A stretch of 64,000 bases of DNA. Origin: Actinoplanes sp. TBRC 11911 (GTDB taxonomy: Bacteria > Actinomycetota > Actinomycetes > Mycobacteriales > Micromonosporaceae). Below, piece by piece: positions 56,114 to 64,000 of the stretch. The notes below the pieces were generated by a model. It searched no databases and was not told the origin of the DNA. It saw only the letters and a list, made by a program, of their open reading frames with translations. The stretch spans positions 1 through 64,000 of the forward strand of contig NZ_JABBNC010000017.1 of the NCBI RefSeq assembly GCF_012933445.1, in the 5' to 3' direction. Both the position numbers and the translations under genes were made by a program. Positions within the stretch are counted from its first letter, which is position 1. Every line of letters begins with the position of its first letter.

Positions 56114-57376
56114 TTAAGGACGGCCGAGCCGCAGCACGACCGACGTCCCGCTCGGTTCGGCCGGGTGGATCGCGAGGTCACCGCCGCTCGCCGCGGCCGC
56201 CCGGCGCGCGATGTCCAGGCCCAGCCCGGTCGAGTCGCCGCCGCTGACCCCGCGCGCCGCCAGGCCGGACGGCATCCCGGGACCCTGATCCGCCACGATC
56301 ACGGCCGGGGCGCCGGTGAGGCGTACCGAAAACGGGGTTCCCTCCGGCGTGTGCGCGAAGACGTTGCCCAGCAACGCGTCCACCGCGGCCGCGAGCTCCT
56401 CGGCGGCCAGCGCCACCGGTTGCGGGCCGGCGACCAGCTCCACCTCCATGTGCCGGCCGGTGTCCTCGGCCAGCACCGCCCAGAACGCCGCACGCTCACC
56501 GACCACCGCCGCCGCGTCGCAGCGGCCGGGTGACGACGGATCGGTGCGGCTGCGCGCCTGCCGGATCAGCCCGCTGACCGCGCGTTCGAGCCCGTCGGCG
56601 GCGGCCGCGAGCCGGGCGCTCTCCGCCGGATCACGCAGCCCCTCGGCCTCCAGGCGCAGCGCGGTCAGCGGCGTGCGCAGGCGGTGCGAGAGGTCGGCGA
56701 CGTGCTCGCGTTCCTGGCGCAGCAGCTCCTGGATCCGGGCGGCCAGATGGTTCAGAGCGCCGGCGACCTCGCGCAGCTCCGGCGGCCCGTCCGGTTCGGC
56801 GCGCGCGGTCAGCTCGGCGTTGGCGAGCCGGTGCGACACGTCGGAGAGCGCGGTGATGGGCCGGACCAGCCGCCGGGCGAGCCGGTCGGCGACCACCAGC
56901 CCGAGCAGCACCAGCACGGCGGCGAGCACCACCAGCACCAGCCAGGACCGGGCCACGCCGCTGCTCGCCTCGGCCGGCGACACGACGGTGCGCACCACGG
57001 CCGGGCCTTCCGGCCGGCCCTGCACCGCCACCACGATCTCGCGGGCGCCGCCTCGTTCGGAGACCGTGAGGCTCTGCCCGCGCCGGGCGAGCTCGACGGC
57101 CGGGGTGACCGCGACCGGCGAGCCCAGCACGGTTCCGTTACCGAGGAAGACGGTGACCGGGCGGCCCGAGGTCGCGGCGAGCTGAGCGACGGTCAGGCCG
57201 AGCTGGCGGACGTCGGAGGTGCCGGCCACCGGCACGATGCCCTGGATGTCGGCAGTGGCGCGGACGGTCGCGCGGTCCTGGGCGACCTGCCGGACCAGCA
57301 GCGCGAGCGGCACCAGGAAGGCGATCACCAGGAGGCTCGTGGTGGCCAGCACGAGCAGCGTCAGCCGCGTTCTCAC
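56114..57376 (-). CDS. Sensor histidine kinase, HAMP type
   Basis: The 420-residue kinase starts at a GTG (57376) that overlaps the response regulator stop (GTGA). It has a first membrane helix (LTLLVLATTSLLVIAFLVPLALLV), an extracellular sensor of about 110 residues, a second membrane helix (SWLVLVVLAAVLVLLGLVVADRLA), HAMP (RLVRPITALSDVSHRLANAELTARAE), and HisKA with the phospho-His in HVADLSHRLRTPLTALRLEAEGL. A HATPase domain with ADQGPGMP and DSTGLGLDIARRAAAASGG follows. It has the usual order for OmpR-type kinases that sense envelope or metal signals. It works with the adjacent regulator. Confidence 0.93.
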   Translation of the reverse strand: MRTRLTLLVLATTSLLVIAFLVPLALLVRQVAQDRATVRATADIQGIVPVAGTSDVRQLGLTVAQLAATSGRPVTVFLGNGTVLGSPVAVTPAVELARRGQSLTVSERGGAREIVVAVQGRPEGPAVVRTVVSPAEASSGVARSWLVLVVLAAVLVLLGLVVADRLARRLVRPITALSDVSHRLANAELTARAEPDGPPELREVAGALNHLAARIQELLRQEREHVADLSHRLRTPLTALRLEAEGLRDPAESARLAAAADGLERAVSGLIRQARSRTDPSSPGRCDAAAVVGERAAFWAVLAEDTGRHMEVELVAGPQPVALAAEELAAAVDALLGNVFAHTPEGTPFSVRLTGAPAVIVADQGPGMPSGLAARGVSGGDSTGLGLDIARRAAAASGGDLAIHPAEPSGTSVVLRLGRP

Positions 57377-58050
57377 GGAGGTCCGAGCCGGACACCCACG
57401 CCGCGGACGGTGTGCAGGTAACGCGGCGCGGTGGCGCTCTCCCCCAGCTTGCGGCGCAGCCAGGAGAGATGGACGTCGACCGTCTTGTCCGCACCCCCGT
57501 ACGGGATCTGCCACACCTCGGTCATCAGCTCGCGCTTGGTCACCACCTGCCCCGCGCGCCCCGCGAGGTGGTGCAGCAGGTCGAACTCGCGCGGCGTCAG
57601 CTCGATCGGCACCCCGGCGAGCGTGACCTGCCGGGCGCCCGGGTCGATGACCAGCTCCCCCACCGTGATCGCCGGGTCGGTCGCCGTGGTGGCGCCGCGC
57701 CTCAGCACCGCGCGGATGCGGGCGTCGAGCTGGGCGGCGGTGAACGGCTTGACCAGATAATCGTCGGCGCCGGTGTCGAGCACCCGCACCATCTCGTTCT
57801 CGTCGTCGCGGGCGGTCGCCACGATGACCGGGACCTGGCTGACCGCGCGCAGCATCCGCAGCATCTCCCGGCCGTCCAGGTCGGGCAGACCGAGGTCGAG
57901 GACGACCAGGTCGGGGCGGTCGGCGAGCGCGGACTGCACGCCGTCGAGCGCGGAGCCGACGGAGGCGACCGCGTGCCCCCGCTCGCGCAGGGCACGCATC
58001 AGCGGCGTACGGATGGTCGCATCGTCCTCGACGAGCAGCAGGCGTGCCAT
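57373..58050 (-). CDS. OmpR-family response regulator
   Basis: The 225-residue regulator has a receiver (RLLLVEDDATIRTPLMRAL; phospho-Asp near residue 52 in LVVLDLGLPDLDG; Thr in VIVATARDDENE; Lys in DDYLVKPFTAAQLDARI). Its winged-helix output domain reads ELVIDPGARQVTLAGVPIELTPREFDLLHHLAGRAGQVVTKRELMTEVW, ending VDVHLSWLRRKLGESATAPRYLHTVRGVGVRLGPP. It has a ribosome site CGGAG. It is the first gene of the two-component operon and lies divergent from a membrane-anchored secreted protein whose promoter it may control. Confidence 0.95.
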   Translation of the reverse strand: MARLLLVEDDATIRTPLMRALRERGHAVASVGSALDGVQSALADRPDLVVLDLGLPDLDGREMLRMLRAVSQVPVIVATARDDENEMVRVLDTGADDYLVKPFTAAQLDARIRAVLRRGATTATDPAITVGELVIDPGARQVTLAGVPIELTPREFDLLHHLAGRAGQVVTKRELMTEVWQIPYGGADKTVDVHLSWLRRKLGESATAPRYLHTVRGVGVRLGPP

Positions 58051-58135
58051 TTGGCTCCGAGCCTAGTAGGCCTTAACCATCCCTTATCGTTCGACCGGAA
58101 ACATCTTTACCGTGCCGTGCGGCATAGTTGCGGCC

Positions 58136-58858
58136 ATGCGTCCCGTCCGCCGTCCCACCCTGGCCGTGGCTCTCGGCTGGGTGGCCGCGGCCTTGGTGGC
58201 CACGGTGGCCGGGCTGGGCGGCATCCGCCTGGTGGGCGACAATTTGACCGGTACGCCGGGCGGAGTGCTCACCGAGGAGGACGTGCGACGGGCGCTCGGC
58301 ACCCAGCCGTCGGTCGCGGCGGACGGGTCGTCGGCGGCACCGCTCGACACTCCCCTCGCGCGGCCCTCGGGACCGGCCGGGGTGCGGCCGTCCTCGCCAG
58401 CGCCCGGCGCCGGGACGGCAACCGGCCCGGCCGCGCCGCCGGACGACAACGGCGGCGATAACAGCGGCGGCGACGACGGAGGCGGACCGGCCGGACCGGC
58501 GCCCACCGCCGGCGGACCGACGGCGAACCGGACCGCCGCCCCGCCGACCGGCCGCCCTGCCCCGGCGCCCACCGCCACGTCGAAGATGGGCGACAAACCC
58601 GGCGCCACGAAGGCACCACCGGCGCGCGGCGTCGAGGCGAGCTTCACCACCAGCGGCGGTACGGCGATCGCCCGCTGCACCGGCACCGAGGCATACCTGG
58701 TGAGCTGGTCGCCGCGGCCGGGCTACAGCGTGGAGCGTGCCGAGCAGGGCCCGGACCACGAGGTCGAGGTGCGCTTCGAGGGCGACGAGGGCCGATCCGA
58801 GCTGAAGATCTCCTGCAGCAACGGCACCCCGGTCGCGGAGACCAAGGACGACGACTAA
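58136..58858 (+). CDS. Membrane-anchored Pro/Gly-rich protein of unknown function
   Basis: The 240-residue protein starts at the ATG at 58136 (an upstream ATG at 58112 is less likely). It has one N-terminal membrane helix (LAVALGWVAAALVATVAGLGGIRLV), a long low-complexity Pro/Ala/Gly/Asp linker (about 60-165), and a small C-terminal extracytoplasmic domain: GVEASFTTSGGTAIARCTGTEAYLVSWSPRPGYSVERAEQGPDHEVEVRFEGDEGRSELKISCSNGTPV. Its two Cys could bond, giving a septum- or wall-facing domain on a flexible stalk. I do not recognise the domain. It is divergent from the two-component operon with 86 bp between starts. Confidence 0.78.
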   Translation: MRPVRRPTLAVALGWVAAALVATVAGLGGIRLVGDNLTGTPGGVLTEEDVRRALGTQPSVAADGSSAAPLDTPLARPSGPAGVRPSSPAPGAGTATGPAAPPDDNGGDNSGGDDGGGPAGPAPTAGGPTANRTAAPPTGRPAPAPTATSKMGDKPGATKAPPARGVEASFTTSGGTAIARCTGTEAYLVSWSPRPGYSVERAEQGPDHEVEVRFEGDEGRSELKISCSNGTPVAETKDDD

Positions 58859-58875
58859 GTCCTCAAGAGACAAAT

Positions 58876-58940
58876 GCTTACTTAATACGGCGGCAACCCG
58901 GAGCCGAATGACGTAAAGGTGCGCGCGGTATTACTTAAGC
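58876..58940. promoter_or_regulatory. Imperfect inverted repeat with TTACTTAA motifs
   Basis: The sequences at 58876-58888 (GCTTACTTAATAC) and 58928-58940 (GTATTACTTAAGC) form an imperfect inverted repeat (11 of 13) across 39 nt, and both carry TTACTTAA in the same orientation. It lies just upstream of the -10 element of the lipoprotein gene and could hold two bound dimers or a loop. Confidence 0.4.
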
Positions 58941-58951
58941 AACGGGAGTCG

Positions 58952-58957
58952 TACCAT
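58952..58957 (+). promoter_or_regulatory. -10 element of leaderless lipoprotein gene
   Basis: TACCAT, then CCTCCG, then GTG at 58964. The spacing is the same as at the other leaderless starts here. It also decides the start: an upstream frame from 58919 is not needed. Confidence 0.5.
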
Positions 58958-58963
58958 CCTCCG

Positions 58964-60148
58964 GTGCGTTCTCGATTGATCCCCCTCATCGCCGCTCTCG
59001 TGCTGCTCGGTGCGTGCTCGGCGCCCTCGTCGGCCCTTTCCGAGCGGCGGGTGGCCGGGGAGCCGTCGGCGGCGGCGTCCGGGGCTCCCGCGCCGCCGGC
59101 GTCCGCGCCGTCGAAGCCGAAGCCGTCGTCGTCACCGTCGCCGTCGCGCACGTCGGCGCCGGCCAAGCTCCTGCCCAAGCCGGGCAACCCGGACGGGCAC
59201 GCCACCGTCCCGTCGGCCGCGCGCGCGATCGACACCAGCCACCCGACCCGCAAGGTGGGCAGCGGCACGCCCGCGAGCTGCACCTCGTCGGCGGTGGTGA
59301 AGGCGGTCGCGGCGGGCGGCATCATCACGTTCGACTGCGGTCCGGCGCCGGTGACGATCACGATGACCGCGACGGCGAAGGTGCGCAACGCGAGCAGCCA
59401 GGTGGTGCTCGACGGTGGTGGCCGGGTCACGCTCAGCGGCGGGGGCAAGCGGCGCATCCTCTACATGAACACGTGCGACGAGGCGCAGGGCTTCACCACC
59501 TCGCACTGCCAGGACCAGGACACACCCCGGCTGACCCTGCAGAACCTGGTGTTCAGCAAGGGCAACAGCACCGGCGACAAGACCGAGGGCGGGGGCGGCG
59601 GCGCGGTGTTCGTGCGCGGCGGTCACGTCAAGGTGGTCAACTCGCGCTTCACCGGCAACCGCTGCGACCGTACCGGGCCGGACCTGGGCGGGGCCGCGCT
59701 GCGGGTGCTGGATCAGGGCGGCGACGACCCGGTGTACGTGTCCGGCAGCACGTTCACCGGCGGTGTCTGCTCGAACGGGTCGGCGCTGAGCAGCATCGGC
59801 GTCTCCTGGATCGTGCTGAACAGCGTTTTCCAGGACAACGAGGCGGTCGGCAACGGCGCGAACCCGGCCCGGTCCGGCACTCCGGGCGGTGGCAGCGGCG
59901 GCGCGATCTACCTGGACGGGAACCGGTTCACGCTGACCCTGGACGGCACGCTGATCGAGGACAACAAGGCGGTCGAGGGCGGCGGCGCGGTGTTCTTCGT
60001 GAGCAACGACCGCACCGGCACCATGACGATCCGCCACTCCACGCTGCGGCGCAACAAGAGCGCCGGCTTCGAGACCGCGGGCCTGCCCGGCATCTTCTTC
60101 CTGGGGGCGGGCAAGCCGTCCACGAGCGGTTCCAAGCTGACCGGATAG
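58964..60148 (+). CDS. Lipoprotein with right-handed beta-helix domain
   Basis: The 394-residue protein has a lipoprotein signal (SRLIPLIAALVLLGAC, Cys near residue 18). A Ser/Pro/Ala/Lys linker is followed by a domain of about 290 residues with repeated short strands and Gly/Asn turns: VVLDGGGRVTLSGGGKRRILYMNTC, TLQNLVFSKGNST, GGGGAVFVRGGHVKVVNSRFTGNRC, GGAALRVLDQG, VYVSGSTFTGG, GGSGGAIYLDGNRFTLTLDGTLIEDNKAVEGGGAVFF and MTIRHSTLRRNKS. This is the pectate-lyase-like parallel beta-helix of secreted polysaccharide-binding or polysaccharide-lyase proteins. No catalytic residues are clear. It starts with GTG behind a leaderless -10 element. Confidence 0.82.
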   Translation: MRSRLIPLIAALVLLGACSAPSSALSERRVAGEPSAAASGAPAPPASAPSKPKPSSSPSPSRTSAPAKLLPKPGNPDGHATVPSAARAIDTSHPTRKVGSGTPASCTSSAVVKAVAAGGIITFDCGPAPVTITMTATAKVRNASSQVVLDGGGRVTLSGGGKRRILYMNTCDEAQGFTTSHCQDQDTPRLTLQNLVFSKGNSTGDKTEGGGGGAVFVRGGHVKVVNSRFTGNRCDRTGPDLGGAALRVLDQGGDDPVYVSGSTFTGGVCSNGSALSSIGVSWIVLNSVFQDNEAVGNGANPARSGTPGGGSGGAIYLDGNRFTLTLDGTLIEDNKAVEGGGAVFFVSNDRTGTMTIRHSTLRRNKSAGFETAGLPGIFFLGAGKPSTSGSKLTG

Positions 60149-60153
60149 GACGC

Positions 60154-60852
60154 TCAGTCGCGGGTCGCCCAGAGCATGCCGCGCTCGATCACGGTGCGGA
60201 TGTGCGTCTCCTCCAGCACGTCCAGCGTGTGCCCGGGGGTGGTGACCATGACCCGGCCGGCGCCCCAGTGCCGGGTCCAGATGGCCGGCGAGACGATCGG
60301 CCGGTGCCAGGGGTGCCACGGCTGCGCGGGGTGGGTGAGGGTGGCGAGCACGTCGATGAGGTCGTCGTGCAGCACCCAGTACTGCTCGGTGCGGAGCGGG
60401 AAGTCGTCGAGACCCACGGTGACGGGGTGCGCGCGGCCCAGGTCGGTGAAGGTGACCGTGTGCGGCAGGATCTTGTCGGACTCGTCGCCGACGCAGACGG
60501 CCGGGTCCTTGCCGGGGTGGGTGACGAACTGGCCGCCGATGAGCTGCAGATAGTCGGCGGAGGCGCGGAACGAGTCGACGATGCCGCCGTGCCAGCCGGT
60601 GAACCCGGTGCCCGCCTCGACCGCGGCGCGCAGGCCGCGCAGCTGCTCGCGGGTGATCTCCCCCATCGTCACGCACTGCACGATCAGGTCGGTGCCGGCC
60701 ATCTCGATGGGGTCGGCGTAGATCGCGGTCGAGGCCTCGACCCGCACCGTGTAGCCGTTCTGCTCCAGGAAGGGAAGGAACATCTCGGTCGCCTTGACCG
60801 GCTTGTGCCCCTCCCACCCGCCCCGGACCACCAGGGCCTTCCGATGGGTCAC
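60154..60852 (-). CDS. ThuA-like (trehalose utilisation) protein
   Basis: The 232-residue protein has the glutamine-amidotransferase-like ThuA fold: KALVVRGGWEGHKPVKATEMFLPFLEQNGYTV, DLIVQCVTMGEITREQLRGLRAAVEAGTGFTGWHGGIVDSF, LIGGQFVTHPGKDPAVCVG, HPVTVGLDDFPLRTEQYWVLHDD, then PAIWTRHWGAGRVMVTTPGHTLDVLE. The GWHGG and GHTLD stretches are the family core. It starts at a GTG with GAGGAG upstream. ThuA-type proteins are linked with disaccharide or sugar-ketone metabolism; the reaction is unsettled. It is divergent from a LacI regulator whose operator-like site lies in between. Confidence 0.88.
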   Translation of the reverse strand: MTHRKALVVRGGWEGHKPVKATEMFLPFLEQNGYTVRVEASTAIYADPIEMAGTDLIVQCVTMGEITREQLRGLRAAVEAGTGFTGWHGGIVDSFRASADYLQLIGGQFVTHPGKDPAVCVGDESDKILPHTVTFTDLGRAHPVTVGLDDFPLRTEQYWVLHDDLIDVLATLTHPAQPWHPWHRPIVSPAIWTRHWGAGRVMVTTPGHTLDVLEETHIRTVIERGMLWATRD

Positions 60853-60934
60853 GCCATCCACTCCTCGCTGCCGCCACACGCCCCCCGCGTTCAGCCTATG
60901 GGTGCCGGCGCGCGGGCTCCATGACACGAACATC

Positions 60935-60947
60935 ACAAACGTTTTCA
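60935..60947. promoter_or_regulatory. LacI-type operator candidate
   Basis: ACAAACGTTTTCA has the symmetric AAACGTTT core with a central CG that LacI/GalR regulators bind. It lies between the ThuA-like gene (60852, minus) and the LacI gene (61047, plus). A weaker AAACGATC follows near 60987. Both promoters could be controlled from here. Confidence 0.5.
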
Positions 60948-61046
60948 CAATTGATCACGAAACCCGGGTCCGCCGGGAAAAGGATCATCAAACGATCTGC
61001 GTCGATGCCTTGACTCGATCCGAAATGGATTTCAGACTTGGCGGGC

Positions 61047-62030
61047 ATGGCGGTGACTATCAAGGATGTGGCTCGCGCGGCCGGTGTCTCCGCTTCGACC
61101 GTGACGCGCGCCCTGACCGCGCCCGAGCTGGTCCATCCGGCCACCCGCGACCGGGTCCGGCAGACCGCGGCCACCCTCGGCTACCACCCCAACCGCGCCG
61201 CCCGCGGCCTGATCACCGGCCGCACCGGCAACCTCGGGCTGCTCGTGCCCGACCTGGGCAACCCGTTCTTCCCCAGCGTGGTCAAGGGGGTGCAGGCCCG
61301 CGCCCACGAGGGTGACTACGCGGTCTTCCTGGCCGACACCGACGAGGACACCGCCGCCGAGATCGGGCTCGTGCGCAGGCTGTCCAAGCAGGTCGACGGC
61401 ATCGTGCTGTGCTCACCGCGGATGACCGACGACGAGCTGCGCACGCTCGCCGCGGACACCCCGCTGGTGCTGCTCAACCGGCGTCTGGCCCGGGTGCCGT
61501 CGGTCATCCCGGATTTCGCCGAGGCGATGCGCCAGGCGGTCAGCCACCTCGCCGCTCTCGGGCACCGCCGGATCGCGTACGTGGCCGGTCCGCGGGTGTC
61601 CTGGGCCAACCGCGAGCGGGTCCGGGCGTTACGGGCGGCGGCCGGTGCCACCGGCGTGGAGGTGGTCGAGGTCGGCAACGTGATGCCGCAGTTCGAGGGC
61701 GGGGTGGCCGCCGCCGACCAGGTGCTGGCGGCCGGCGTGACCGCCGTCATCGGCTACAACGACCTGGTCGCGCTGGGGCTGCTCAACCGCTTCACGGCCC
61801 GCGGCGTGCGGGTGCCCGGCGAGATCAGCGTGCTGGGCTTCGACGACATCGCGCCGGCCGCGATGGTCCACCCGTCGCTCACCACCGTCGCACTCCCCAA
61901 GGAGCAGGCCGGCCGGGCCGGCGTGGATCTGCTCCTGCAACTGCTCGAACAGCCCGACCGGCCCGCGGTCCGCCGCGAGCTGCCGGTCCAGCTGATGGTG
62001 CGGGGCTCCACCGGCCCCATCCCCCGCTAG
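61047..62030 (+). CDS. LacI/GalR-family transcriptional regulator
   Basis: The 327-residue protein has the N-terminal LacI HTH with hinge: VTIKDVARAAGVSASTVTRALTAPELVHPATRDRVRQTAATLGYHPNRAARGLITGRTGNLGLLVPDLGNPFF. The sugar-binding core follows: KGVQARAHEGDYAVFLADTDED, DGIVLCSPRMTDDEL, RQAVSHLAALGHRRIAYVAGP, VTAVIGYNDLVALGLLNRFTARGVRVPGEISVLGFDDIAPAAMVHPSLTTVALPKEQAG. I start at the ATG at 61047. It is followed after 12 nt by a solute-binding lipoprotein, so it probably controls this ABC importer, the divergent ThuA-like gene and itself. Confidence 0.95.
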   Translation: MAVTIKDVARAAGVSASTVTRALTAPELVHPATRDRVRQTAATLGYHPNRAARGLITGRTGNLGLLVPDLGNPFFPSVVKGVQARAHEGDYAVFLADTDEDTAAEIGLVRRLSKQVDGIVLCSPRMTDDELRTLAADTPLVLLNRRLARVPSVIPDFAEAMRQAVSHLAALGHRRIAYVAGPRVSWANRERVRALRAAAGATGVEVVEVGNVMPQFEGGVAAADQVLAAGVTAVIGYNDLVALGLLNRFTARGVRVPGEISVLGFDDIAPAAMVHPSLTTVALPKEQAGRAGVDLLLQLLEQPDRPAVRRELPVQLMVRGSTGPIPR

Positions 62031-62042
62031 GAGGTCCCCGAG

Positions 62043-63278
62043 ATGCGAAAGATCCCCCGCCACGCGGTACGGCGAAGCCGTTTCGGTGGCGCTGCCGCGC
62101 TCGCCGCCGCCGTCCTGCTCGCGGCCTGCTCCGCCCCCAGCAGCCCGGGCGGCGGCTCGGGCGCGACGGCCGGCCCGGTGCCGGACAAGCCGGACAAGGC
62201 GGTGACCGTCAACATCCTCGACGTGGCCGGCAACCTGCAGCTCACCCAGGGCATGATCGACGAGTTCGTGTCGAAGAACTCCGGCCAGATCGCCAAGGTG
62301 ACCTACTCCAAGGCCACCGCCCCGGAACTGGTCGGCAAGGTCAAGGCGCAGCAGAACGCCGGCCGGGTCGACATCGACCTGGTCCTGACCGGCGTCGACG
62401 GGCTCGCCGCCGGCATCGACCAGGACCTGTGGGTGCCGATCCTGCCCACGTACGCGGCGCGGCTGCCCGGGATGAACGACTACCTGCCCGGGGCCACCGC
62501 CATGCAGAAACTGGCCGGGGACTACGGGGTGACCGTCACCTACTACCCGTCCGGGCCGCTGATCGAATACCTGCCGGCCAAGGTGCCGGCGCCGCCGACG
62601 ACCGCGGACGCGCTCCTGGCGTACGCGAAGGCGAACCCGGGCGCCGTGCAGTACGCCCGGCCGTCCAACTCCGGCCCGGGCCGCACCTTCCTGATGGGCC
62701 TGCCCTACCTGCTGGGCGACTCGGACCCGAAGGACCCGGTGAACGGCTGGTCCAAGACCTGGGCGTACCTCAAGGAACTCAACAAGTACGTCACGCTGTA
62801 CCCGTCGACCACGTCCGAGACCATGAAGAACCTCGCCAACGGGTCCGCGAAAATCATCGCCAGCACCACCGGCTGGGACATCAACCCGCGGGTGCTCGGC
62901 ACGGTGCCGAAGGAGGCCGCGGTCGGGACCCTGCAAGGCTTCCACTGGGTCACCGACGCGCACTACGCGGTCATCCCGAAGGGTGTGCCGGTCGGCGAGC
63001 AGGCCGCGATCCTCAACCTGCTGCAGGACATGCTCACCCCGGCGCAGCAGGCCAAGGCGTACGACAAGGGGTATTTCTATCCCGGGCCGGCGGTCAAGGA
63101 CGTGCCGCTGAGCATGGCCCCGCCGGAAAGTCAGCAGGCGCTGGGCGAGTACGGCCGCCCCGAGTACGAGAAGCTCATCGCGGACCACCCGCTCGAGGTG
63201 CCGCTGGACGCCAAGTCGCTGGTCGCGGCGTTCGACAAGTGGGACCGGGAAGTGGGCGGCGCGAAGGTGAAGAAGTGA
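62043..63278 (+). CDS. Extracellular solute-binding lipoprotein, type 1
   Basis: The 411-residue protein has a lipoprotein signal (GGAAALAAAVLLAAC, Cys near residue 29) and a solute-binding fold: VNILDVAGNLQLTQGMIDEFVSKNSGQIAKVTYSKATAPELVGKVKAQQNAGRVDIDLVLTGVDGLAAGI, then YGVTVTYYPSGPLIEYLPAKV, KPNGW-type stretch PKDPVNGWSKTWAYLKELNKYV and VSTTGW-like IIASTTGWDINPRVLG. The layout is like binding proteins of spermidine/iron-type importers with a PotA-like ATPase, and the next gene is exactly such an ATPase. AGGAGG lies 8 nt before the ATG. The ligand is unknown; the LacI/ThuA context favours a sugar-related solute. Confidence 0.87.
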   Translation: MRKIPRHAVRRSRFGGAAALAAAVLLAACSAPSSPGGGSGATAGPVPDKPDKAVTVNILDVAGNLQLTQGMIDEFVSKNSGQIAKVTYSKATAPELVGKVKAQQNAGRVDIDLVLTGVDGLAAGIDQDLWVPILPTYAARLPGMNDYLPGATAMQKLAGDYGVTVTYYPSGPLIEYLPAKVPAPPTTADALLAYAKANPGAVQYARPSNSGPGRTFLMGLPYLLGDSDPKDPVNGWSKTWAYLKELNKYVTLYPSTTSETMKNLANGSAKIIASTTGWDINPRVLGTVPKEAAVGTLQGFHWVTDAHYAVIPKGVPVGEQAAILNLLQDMLTPAQQAKAYDKGYFYPGPAVKDVPLSMAPPESQQALGEYGRPEYEKLIADHPLEVPLDAKSLVAAFDKWDREVGGAKVKK

Positions 63279-64000
63279 CCGGCTTCCAGCGGCTGCGCCT
63301 GGACGGCGTGACCCGGCGCTTCGGCGGCAAGGACGCGGTGCGCGACCTGAACCTGGAGATCGAGCGGGGCGAGTTCATCGCCCTGCTCGGCCCGTCCGGC
63401 TGCGGCAAGTCCACCGCGCTGAACTGTCTCGCCGGTCTGCTGCCGCTCTCCGAGGGCAGCATCTGGTCGGACGACCGCCGGCTGGACACGGTGCCGCCGG
63501 AGCGGCGCGGCTTCGGCATGGTGTTCCAGAGCTACGCGCTCTTCCCGCATCTGTCGGTCCGCAGGAACATCGCCTTCGGCCTGCAGATGCGGCGGGTGCC
63601 GCGCGCCGAGATCCGGCGCCGCACCGACGAGGCCATTCGCCTGGTACGCCTCGACGAGCACGCCACCAAGCTGCCCGGTCAACTGTCCGGCGGCCAGCAG
63701 CAGCGGGTCGCGATCGCCCGCGCCGTGGTGCTGGAACCCGCGCTCGTGCTCATGGACGAGCCGCTGTCCAATCTGGACGCGAAGCTGCGGCTGGAGATGC
63801 GCACCGAGATCCGGCGGCTGCACCAGTCCCTCGGCCTGACCACCGTGTACGTCACGCACGACCAGGAGGAGGCGCTGTCCATGGCGGACCGCCTCGTGGT
63901 GCTGCGTGACGGCCGGGTGGAGCAGACCGGTACGCCGTCGGAACTGCACGAGCGGCCGGCCAACGCCCACGTCGCCGACTTCATGGGCTATCGCAACCTG
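63275..64000 (+). CDS. ABC transporter ATPase (PotA/MalK type), truncated at window edge
   Basis: A GTG overlaps the binding-protein stop (GTGA) and opens a frame that runs to the end of the window (242 residues so far). It encodes a complete ATPase core: Walker A LLGPSGCGKSTALNCLAGLL, Q-loop GMVFQSYALFPHL, signature QLSGGQQQRVAIARAV, Walker B ALVLMDEPLSNLDAKL, switch His TTVYVTHDQEEALSMADRL. This is the PotA/MalK family, and the C-terminal TOBE-like domain and permeases must lie beyond 64000. It is the energising subunit of the importer that the LacI gene appears to control. Confidence 0.95.
   Translation, partial: MTGFQRLRLDGVTRRFGGKDAVRDLNLEIERGEFIALLGPSGCGKSTALNCLAGLLPLSEGSIWSDDRRLDTVPPERRGFGMVFQSYALFPHLSVRRNIAFGLQMRRVPRAEIRRRTDEAIRLVRLDEHATKLPGQLSGGQQQRVAIARAVVLEPALVLMDEPLSNLDAKLRLEMRTEIRRLHQSLGLTTVYVTHDQEEALSMADRLVVLRDGRVEQTGTPSELHERPANAHVADFMGYRNL

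Noticed and set aside
1..64000. tRNA, rRNA, riboswitch, insertion sequence or prophage genes
   Set aside because: I looked for tRNA T-arm and acceptor patterns, transposase and integrase motifs and common riboswitch cores and saw none that I could support. A tRNAscan and Infernal run would be decisive.

Overview
The window is very GC-rich, with long antisense shadow reading frames, frequent GTG starts, ATGA/GTGA coupled genes and several leaderless promoters. Together with large SARP/LuxR-type ATP-binding regulators, an F420-type nitroreductase-like protein and lipoprotein-rich two-component loci, this points to the chromosome of a filamentous actinomycete. The Micromonosporaceae (an Actinoplanes-like organism) fit best, but the genus is inferred from general character, not from a marker gene.

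Layout. 1-5.3 kb: end of an unidentified gene, a secreted ricin-type lectin, a secreted Cys-rich protein, an AraC regulator, a 1 kb non-coding nested palindrome with 62-bp tandem repeats, a broken TetR gene, a PASTA-like lipoprotein and an orphan histidine kinase. 5.4-9.8 kb: a NarL-type two-component pair and two tandem secreted paralogues. 9.8-14.5 kb: a three-gene PLP/sulfur operon (type III decarboxylase, cysteine synthase-rhodanese fusion, cysteine desulfurase-like enzyme) next to a methyltransferase with a Zur/Fur-like box. 14.6-19.5 kb: DUF4253, two GNAT genes, an IF-1 paralogue preceded by a leader peptide, a nitroreductase-family gene, a second copy of the non-coding element and a broken MerR-VOC gene. 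19.5-28.2 kb: an AfsR-like regulator divergent from an FAD oxidoreductase, a PadR/membrane protein pair and a TAT-exported phosphatase behind a PHO-box-like repeat.

28.3-39.3 kb is the main metabolic unit. Nine overlapping minus-strand genes (sugar-binding protein, enolase-superfamily dehydratase, two permeases, ABC ATPase, aldo/keto reductase, lactonase, fuconate-dehydratase-like enzyme, aldehyde:ferredoxin-oxidoreductase-like protein) face a GntR/FCD repressor across a perfect palindrome. They read as uptake and non-phosphorylating oxidation of a deoxysugar such as L-fucose, with an unusual tungsten/molybdenum-type enzyme at the end. 39.3-50.4 kb carries three giant ATP-binding regulators around an SDR and a methyltransferase. 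50.7-54.9 kb is a GT2, UDP-GlcNAc 2-epimerase and DUF2334 exopolysaccharide operon. 55.3-60.1 kb holds a PepSY protein, an OmpR/HisKA two-component pair and two envelope proteins. 60.1-64 kb has a ThuA-like protein, a LacI regulator and the first genes of an ABC importer that runs off the end.

The most novel signal is a 137-nt non-coding element found twice in opposite orientation (2936-3072 and 18804-18940). Both copies have a 49-nt hairpin with a conserved loop and the same 72-nt spacing to a second conserved motif. Each copy lies next to a decayed regulator gene. The first sits at the centre of a large inverted repeat with 25-bp terminal inverted repeats.
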